A model generated the notes under the pieces. It ran no database searches. It had not been told where the DNA came from and saw only the letters and a list, made by a program, of their open reading frames with translations. Shown here piece by piece: positions 59,917 through 64,000 of a stretch of 64,000 nucleotides of DNA (the first letter of the stretch is position 1; each line of letters opens with the position of its first letter). The stretch is from positions 1 to 64,000 of the forward strand of contig NZ_JOIX01000006.1 in the NCBI RefSeq assembly GCF_000720175.1, read 5' to 3'. Made by a program: the position numbers and the translations under genes. Origin of the DNA: Streptomyces sp. NRRL S-337. Its GTDB lineage: Bacteria > Actinomycetota > Actinomycetes > Streptomycetales > Streptomycetaceae.

Positions 59917-60915
59917 GTGAAGTACCGCGAAGAGACCCGCACCTGCGAGGTGCCCCACACCGAGAACGGTCAGACCGAACTCATTCCCGACGAGTACACC
60001 GTCCGCATCCCCATCCCCCCGCGCGACTGGGACTACATCGTTCTCAACGCGGTGACGGGCGGCGCGATCGTCCTCAACGGGGTGTCGGTCGTCTGGTCCA
60101 CCGTGTCCGCCGGGGCGCTCCTCCACCGGGCCGCGCCTGCGTGGGTGGCCTACCCTGCCGCGCTGCCTTTCGACGCGGCATGGATGGCGTGCCAGGCGCT
60201 GGAGTGGCTCGCGCGCTATGACCCCGACCGGGCCAAGGTGCCGCGCCGCGTCGGCTACGTCGCCCTGGCTATCGCCATGGTGGTGATCTACGTACACGGC
60301 GCGACCACCCCAGGCGCTGGCCGGTGGGTCGGTCTGGCTGGCGCGGTCATCTCCCTCATCGCAAAGGGCATGTGGACGCTGGTCCTACGACACACCGCAG
60401 TGCCGCTCCCCGAGCGCACGCAGGCGTGGCTGCGGGTGAGGCGTGGCCGGAACGGCGCACAGCTCGCTCTCGCGGGGCAGGAACGTGAACTGCTGCGGAT
60501 GCAGGGCAAGTACAACGCGCTCGTAGCCTCCTCCGGCCTCACCCCCGCCGCGCTCCCTGTCCCGCTGTCCCGGACAGAGCAGGACGGCGGGACAGTCCCT
60601 GTCTCGCACGCCGTCCCGGCCTCGCCCGTGCAGCAGGACGATGTCCTACCGCCCGTCGCCGCGCCGTCGCCGCCCGCCCAGAACCCCGCGCCTGTCCCGC
60701 CCGTCCAGGACACGCAGGACAGCAGCTCAGGCGGCAACCTTCACCCGATCGCCCCGGCCGGACAGTCCCTCACGGACACCGTCCGGACAGCCATCGCCGC
60801 CGGCGCCCAGGACAAGGCTGCCGCCCTGGACTACGCGCGGAAGGTGCACGGACCGAACGTCAACAAGGACTCCGTCGTGCGGCTCTTCAACCGGCACAAG
60901 CCGAAAGCCTCATGA
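59917..60915 (+). CDS. Spread-like (SpdB/DUF2637-type) membrane protein
   Basis: 332 residues from GTG 59917. Three or four membrane spans lie between about 40 and 165, with FDAAWMACQALEWLARYDPDRAKVPRR between spans two and three, as in the spread proteins of Streptomyces plasmids. A cytoplasmic helix with LALAGQERELLRMQGKYNAL follows, then a long Pro/Gln-rich linker and a C-terminal helix-turn-helix-like segment (DKAAALDYARKVHGPNVNKDSVVRLFNRH). The family match is from memory and not certain. It heads a four-gene membrane cassette. Confidence 0.6.
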   Translation: MKYREETRTCEVPHTENGQTELIPDEYTVRIPIPPRDWDYIVLNAVTGGAIVLNGVSVVWSTVSAGALLHRAAPAWVAYPAALPFDAAWMACQALEWLARYDPDRAKVPRRVGYVALAIAMVVIYVHGATTPGAGRWVGLAGAVISLIAKGMWTLVLRHTAVPLPERTQAWLRVRRGRNGAQLALAGQERELLRMQGKYNALVASSGLTPAALPVPLSRTEQDGGTVPVSHAVPASPVQQDDVLPPVAAPSPPAQNPAPVPPVQDTQDSSSGGNLHPIAPAGQSLTDTVRTAIAAGAQDKAAALDYARKVHGPNVNKDSVVRLFNRHKPKAS

Positions 60916-61064
60916 CGCTCTGGTGGCTCCTCGCCGCGATGTTCTCCGCCCTCGCCCTCACCCGGTGCGCCGGCTGCGAGCCCTCCGCCCGGCTGCGCCG
61001 CCGCTACCGGCTTGCCCTCTACCTCACCCTCGCCGCGGCGTACGCCGTAGCCCTCCTCCACTGA
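60912..61064 (+). CDS. Two-span membrane microprotein (50 aa)
   Basis: 50 residues from an ATGA overlap. Two hydrophobic segments (LWWLLAAMFSALAL and YLTLAAAYAVALLH) flank a Cys-containing basic loop (RCAGCEPSARLRRR). Coupled to the spread-like gene. Function unknown. Confidence 0.58.
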   Translation: MTLWWLLAAMFSALALTRCAGCEPSARLRRRYRLALYLTLAAAYAVALLH

Positions 61065-61073
61065 GGACCCGTC

Positions 61074-61661
61074 ATGCCCGAGCCCGCACGCATCACCCGC
61101 GTCATCCCCTCCGGCCAGCCGCTGCCCACCGCACCGCCGCCCGGGCCGCCCGTGCCGTACGGAACCTTCGACCCGCCACCGTGGCGCCCGGTCGCCCCAC
61201 CGCCCCCGCCGGTCATCCCGCCTCAGGCGCCCCCGCCACCGCCCTGGGCCACGGCACCCCCACCCGGCCCGATCGAGGTCTACGTCACGCTCGGGCCGCC
61301 AGCCCCCGCCCCGGAGCCCGAGCCGGAGGGCAGGGACTGGTCCTGGCTCACCCGCCGCATCCGGCCGTGGGCCTCGGTCGTGTCCGCCGTGGTGGTACTC
61401 GGTCCATGGTTCGGCGGGCGGAGCATGGTCGGCGCCTGGTCCACGGCGATGCACGACGCCCGCACCGAAGCCGGCATCCTTCCGGCCTACCTCATCGCTG
61501 GCGCCGCCCTCGGCCTCACCTTCTATGCCGATGCGTTCTTCGCCAACGACCGCCGCCCCCGCTGGTGGACCCGCGGCGCCCTGATCGTCGCCCTGGTCGG
61601 GGGCACCGGCGCCATTGGCTGGTTCGACCCCGTCACCCTTCTCACTGGAGTCCGCCCGTGA
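61074..61661 (+). CDS. Pro-rich membrane protein (195 aa)
   Basis: 195 residues from ATG 61074. The first 80 are Pro-rich; three membrane spans follow (WASVVSAVVVLGPWFGG, AYLIAGAALGLTFYADAFF, GALIVALVGGTGAIGWF). This layout recurs in plasmid spread clusters. The stop overlaps the next GTG. Confidence 0.62.
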   Translation: MPEPARITRVIPSGQPLPTAPPPGPPVPYGTFDPPPWRPVAPPPPPVIPPQAPPPPPWATAPPPGPIEVYVTLGPPAPAPEPEPEGRDWSWLTRRIRPWASVVSAVVVLGPWFGGRSMVGAWSTAMHDARTEAGILPAYLIAGAALGLTFYADAFFANDRRPRWWTRGALIVALVGGTGAIGWFDPVTLLTGVRP

Positions 61662-62170
61662 CCACCTCCACCTCCCTCTCCCTCGGTGGCCTCGCCCTGT
61701 CCCTCGCCGTCGCCTATGCCAATTTGTGGCCCTGGTGGAAGGCCGGTCACGACCTCAAGAAGCTCATCCCGTTCGGACAGGGATTCAGCCTCGGGGCGGT
61801 ATCCACCATCTGCGCTGGCGGACTGCTCGGCTGGCTCGCCGGATGCTCCGCCGGCGTAGGCAACGGGACGGGCGACAAAGTGCTTGGCGGCGTCACCGGT
61901 GCCAAGGGCGGGGGCGCGCTCGCACGCGGCGACCTCGGCCACCTCGCCCCAGAAGGCGGCGCGGTGGTTCTGCTCATGACCGTGGGCGTTGTCATCGCCT
62001 GGAAGTCGGCAGGCAAGCACGACAAGAAGCGCATGTTCGGCGGGGCGTTCGTCGGTTCGACGCTCTGCCTCACGGCTGGCGCGGCCAACCTGCTCGGATT
62101 CCTACCCGACGCGATCAACGCGGCCGGGCAGCAGGGCCGCGCCATCCTCGAAGGGGCGGGCATCCTGTGA
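61658..62170 (+). CDS. Gly-rich multispan membrane protein (170 aa)
   Basis: 170 residues from GTG 61658 with about four spans (LALSLAVAYANLWPWW, LGAVSTICAGGLLGWLAG, GAVVLLMTVGVVIAW, LCLTAGAANLLGFL). The central loop is Gly-rich (GNGTGDKVLGGVTGAKGGG). Coupled at both ends to its neighbours. Confidence 0.64.
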   Translation: MTTSTSLSLGGLALSLAVAYANLWPWWKAGHDLKKLIPFGQGFSLGAVSTICAGGLLGWLAGCSAGVGNGTGDKVLGGVTGAKGGGALARGDLGHLAPEGGAVVLLMTVGVVIAWKSAGKHDKKRMFGGAFVGSTLCLTAGAANLLGFLPDAINAAGQQGRAILEGAGIL

Positions 62171-62748
62171 ACCGCCTCCACCGCGTGGCCGATCGGCTCT
62201 GGTACGGCTCGATCGAGGTTGCCCGCCGTCGAGCGAATCGGATCACTGCCTGGATCAAGGCAGCACCGACCAGCCGCGGTTCGTGGGTCCGGCTCGGCGT
62301 CGTGGTGGGCCTCGGCTGGATCGCGGTGCGCACCATCCGGGCCGCGCCCGGCCTGCTGTGGGTGATCACCGCTGGGTGGCTGTGGGCCGCCTACCGGGCC
62401 GGGCGCGACCACGCCCCGGAGGCCGCCACCGAGGACGCTGACGACGCCCCCGCCGAGCCCCCGGGGGAGCAGTCCGCCGAGGCCGTGCGCACCCTCCTCC
62501 TCGACCTCATGGGCGATGCCCGCGGGGTGCACCTGAAGACCGTCCTCGCCCACCTCCAGAAAGAGGGGCAGGGAGTGGGCTGGACGGTGACCGATCTGCG
62601 CCTCCGTCTGGAGGCCTTGGGCATCCCCGTAGAACCCCTCCTGAAGCTCAACAAGGTGCCCACCCGCGGGGTCCTGAAAGCGGATCTCCTGGCCCCTTCC
62701 CCGGCGGAGGCCCCGAACCCGTCTCCCGAGGCGTCTACCGCCGCCTGA
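62167..62748 (+). CDS. Membrane protein with winged-helix-like C terminus
   Basis: 193 residues from GTG 62167. Two close spans (VRLGVVVGLGWIAV and GLLWVITAGWLWAAYRAG), then an acidic linker and a cytoplasmic domain (LLLDLMGDARGVHLKTVLAHLQKEG...LRLRLEALGIPV) with the look of a winged helix. Last gene of the membrane cassette. Confidence 0.62.
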   Translation: MNRLHRVADRLWYGSIEVARRRANRITAWIKAAPTSRGSWVRLGVVVGLGWIAVRTIRAAPGLLWVITAGWLWAAYRAGRDHAPEAATEDADDAPAEPPGEQSAEAVRTLLLDLMGDARGVHLKTVLAHLQKEGQGVGWTVTDLRLRLEALGIPVEPLLKLNKVPTRGVLKADLLAPSPAEAPNPSPEASTAA

Positions 62749-62836
62749 CCTGCACGTCTACCGCCCCATCTCCCGCCGCCTACCGGCCATCTACCCCCGT
62801 CTCCCGGGGGCGTCTACCAACGAAAGGACACCTTCG

Positions 62837-63100
62837 ATGTCCCGCCCTGCCGAGTGGTTCCGCATCTACGACAGCAGCCCCGTCGCCGACGTCGACATCA
62901 CCGCGACGTACCGCAAGGAGACCAGTGACGACGATGGGAGGACGTGGGAGTACCCGCGCCCGTCCACAGGCGAACACCTGCGCCTCGACATGAGCGATGC
63001 GCTGTACGCCGGATGCTCAGTCGACGTGCGCGACGGCGTCATCATCCTCCAGAGCCCACACCCCATGGGCGGGCTGGTCCGCTACACGCTCGCGCACTGA
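62837..63100 (+). CDS. Hypothetical protein (87 aa)
   Basis: 87 residues from ATG 62837 behind GAAAGGA. Beta-rich (DVDITATYRKETSDDDGRTWEYPR, CSVDVRDGVIILQSPHPM). Imperfect TCTACC repeats occur in the 88 bases upstream. Function unknown. Confidence 0.64.
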   Translation: MSRPAEWFRIYDSSPVADVDITATYRKETSDDDGRTWEYPRPSTGEHLRLDMSDALYAGCSVDVRDGVIILQSPHPMGGLVRYTLAH

Positions 63101-63294
63101 CCCGCCGCGCCCGACCGCGTGCAGGGCCACCGATGCCGAACGGCCACCCGCGTACCGTAGAAGCGACAACTATCCGAGCTGCTGGCGCTCCTCGGACCCC
63201 GCCCGCCCCGCCCCGGAACAGCGCCCGGGAGCGGGGCGGTTGCGCGCCCGGCCCCGTGCACAGCCCACGTGGCTCGACCGCGGCCGCCGATACA

Positions 63295-63310
63295 CTGACA
63301 ACGTTGTCAG
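63295..63310. promoter_or_regulatory. 16-bp palindrome at probable late promoter
   Basis: CTGACAACGTTGTCAG is a perfect palindrome overlapping a TACACT -10-like box (63291-63296). It lies 34 bases before the terminase-like gene. Confidence 0.62.
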
Positions 63311-63343
63311 AGCACCACCACCGGTCCGCCAGGGAGGTCACCC

Positions 63344-63871
63344 ATGAACCAACCCACCCCACCGGCGGACGACGACCGCGCACGCGACACCACCGGCAAG
63401 TTCGTCCGCACACCGGCCAGCGCCGCACGAGACGCCGCCGCGGCAGACCTCCGCAACGAGCGCCCCGCCGTGCCCTACCGGGAGATCGCCGAGCGCCTCG
63501 GCTACGCAGACAAGGGCGACGCATGGCGCGGCGTCCGGCGCGCCATCCAAGACGTGGCCCGCGAGCCGGTCGAGCGCCTCATCGAGACGGAGGCGGCCGA
63601 GCTGGACGCCCTGTACGTCGAGGCGATGGAGATCCTCGGCCGGAACCACGTCACCGTGAACCAGGGCCGCATCATCACCATGCGGGACCCCGACACCGGC
63701 ACGGAAGTGCCGCTCCCCGACGACGGGCCGAGGCTTGCCGCGCTCAACACCGCTCTGAAGATTCGCGAGTCGTACCGCAAGCTGCGCGGCCTCGATGCCG
63801 CCACAAAGACCGAGGTCAGCGGCGGCGTCCGGTACGAGATCGTTGGTGTCGACATGGAGCAGCTCCGGTGA
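63344..63871 (+). CDS. Terminase small-subunit-like HTH protein
   Basis: 175 residues from ATG 63344 behind AGGGAGG. An early helix-turn-helix, PYREIAERLGYADKGDAWRGVRRAIQDV, then a long helix (ERLIETEAAELDALYVEAMEILG) and a C-terminal part with AALNTALKIRESYRKLRGLDA. This is the layout of phage terminase small subunits and of related packaging proteins. The next gene is cut by the window edge. Confidence 0.75.
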   Translation: MNQPTPPADDDRARDTTGKFVRTPASAARDAAAADLRNERPAVPYREIAERLGYADKGDAWRGVRRAIQDVAREPVERLIETEAAELDALYVEAMEILGRNHVTVNQGRIITMRDPDTGTEVPLPDDGPRLAALNTALKIRESYRKLRGLDAATKTEVSGGVRYEIVGVDMEQLR

Positions 63872-64000
63872 GCGCCCGCGAGGAACTGCACCGCGAGATG
63901 GTGCACAACCACCTCTACATGACCGACGAACGCGCCGACGAACTCATCGACGCCGCGATCGCCGAGGCCCTGAGCATCTACGGCAACCGCGAGGCTCTCT
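63868..64000 (+). CDS. Partial CDS, runs off the window
   Basis: 44 residues are visible from GTG 63868 in a GTGA overlap with the terminase-like gene: MSAREELHREMVHNHLYM, then an acidic helix (TDERADELIDAAIAEALSIYGNREAL). A packaging or structural gene is expected from position, but the visible part shows no diagnostic motif. Confidence 0.7.
   Translation, partial: MSAREELHREMVHNHLYMTDERADELIDAAIAEALSIYGNREAL

Overview
The window reads as a Streptomyces chromosome: very high G+C, dense codon-3 G/C, actinobacterial families (NrdR/NrdJ, LexA with a CGAAC-N4-GTTYG box, CGNR regulator, WhiB), frequent GTG/TTG starts and several probable leaderless starts. The host gene order dapF - rshA - M1 peptidase - hflX - protease - siderophore genes - dinG-type helicase - lexA - nrdR - nrdJ - rnhB - recQ is the conserved Streptomyces core arrangement. 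The first 19 bases are not genomic: they are the Nextera/Tn5 mosaic-end adapter, so the contig edge is artificial.

Bases 43-37,079 are host. 43-8,057 hold cell-wall, stringent-response and ribosome-rescue housekeeping genes. 8,335-14,417 are a four-gene NRPS-independent siderophore operon (class III aminotransferase, two IucA/IucC synthetases flanking an acetyltransferase). 14,459-21,396 is a DNA-damage and nucleotide block: DinG-like helicase, LexA with its SOS box, and NrdR/B12-dependent ribonucleotide reductase with a phased pair of NrdR boxes. 21,467-31,381 is accessory: a frameshifted MFS exporter, regulators facing an amidase and an ABC-F protein across clear palindromic operators, TerD, a phosphatase and an ADP-ribosylglycohydrolase. 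31,703-36,467 hold rnhB, two hypothetical genes and a RecQ fused to a phosphoribosyltransferase-like domain.

At about 37,060 a DUF4192 gene is cut in mid-domain by an integrated temperate phage that fills the rest of the window and runs off the right edge. Its order is: serine integrase; a leftward membrane gene and XRE repressor; an operator-rich immunity region with a near-perfect LexA box; a cro-like gene; a rightward early operon of stop/start-overlapping genes (Cas4/RecB-like nuclease, phiC31 Gp3-like recombination directionality factor, DnaQ-like exonuclease, RuvC-like resolvase, zinc-finger proteins); a DnaB-N/RepA-type helicase; an array of 16 CTTCACG iterons that looks like the phage origin; a WhiB-like regulator; an HNH protein; many small proteins; a cassette of membrane genes resembling plasmid spread proteins; and a terminase-small-subunit-like gene behind a 16-bp palindrome. 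attR and the structural genes lie beyond 64,000.

The most notable non-coding structures are the iteron array (50,014-50,245), a duplicated 63-bp promoter/operator (53,862 and 55,942) next to a small ribbon-helix-helix-like gene, the SOS-linked immunity switch, and an inverted pair of DnaA-box-like sequences upstream of recQ.
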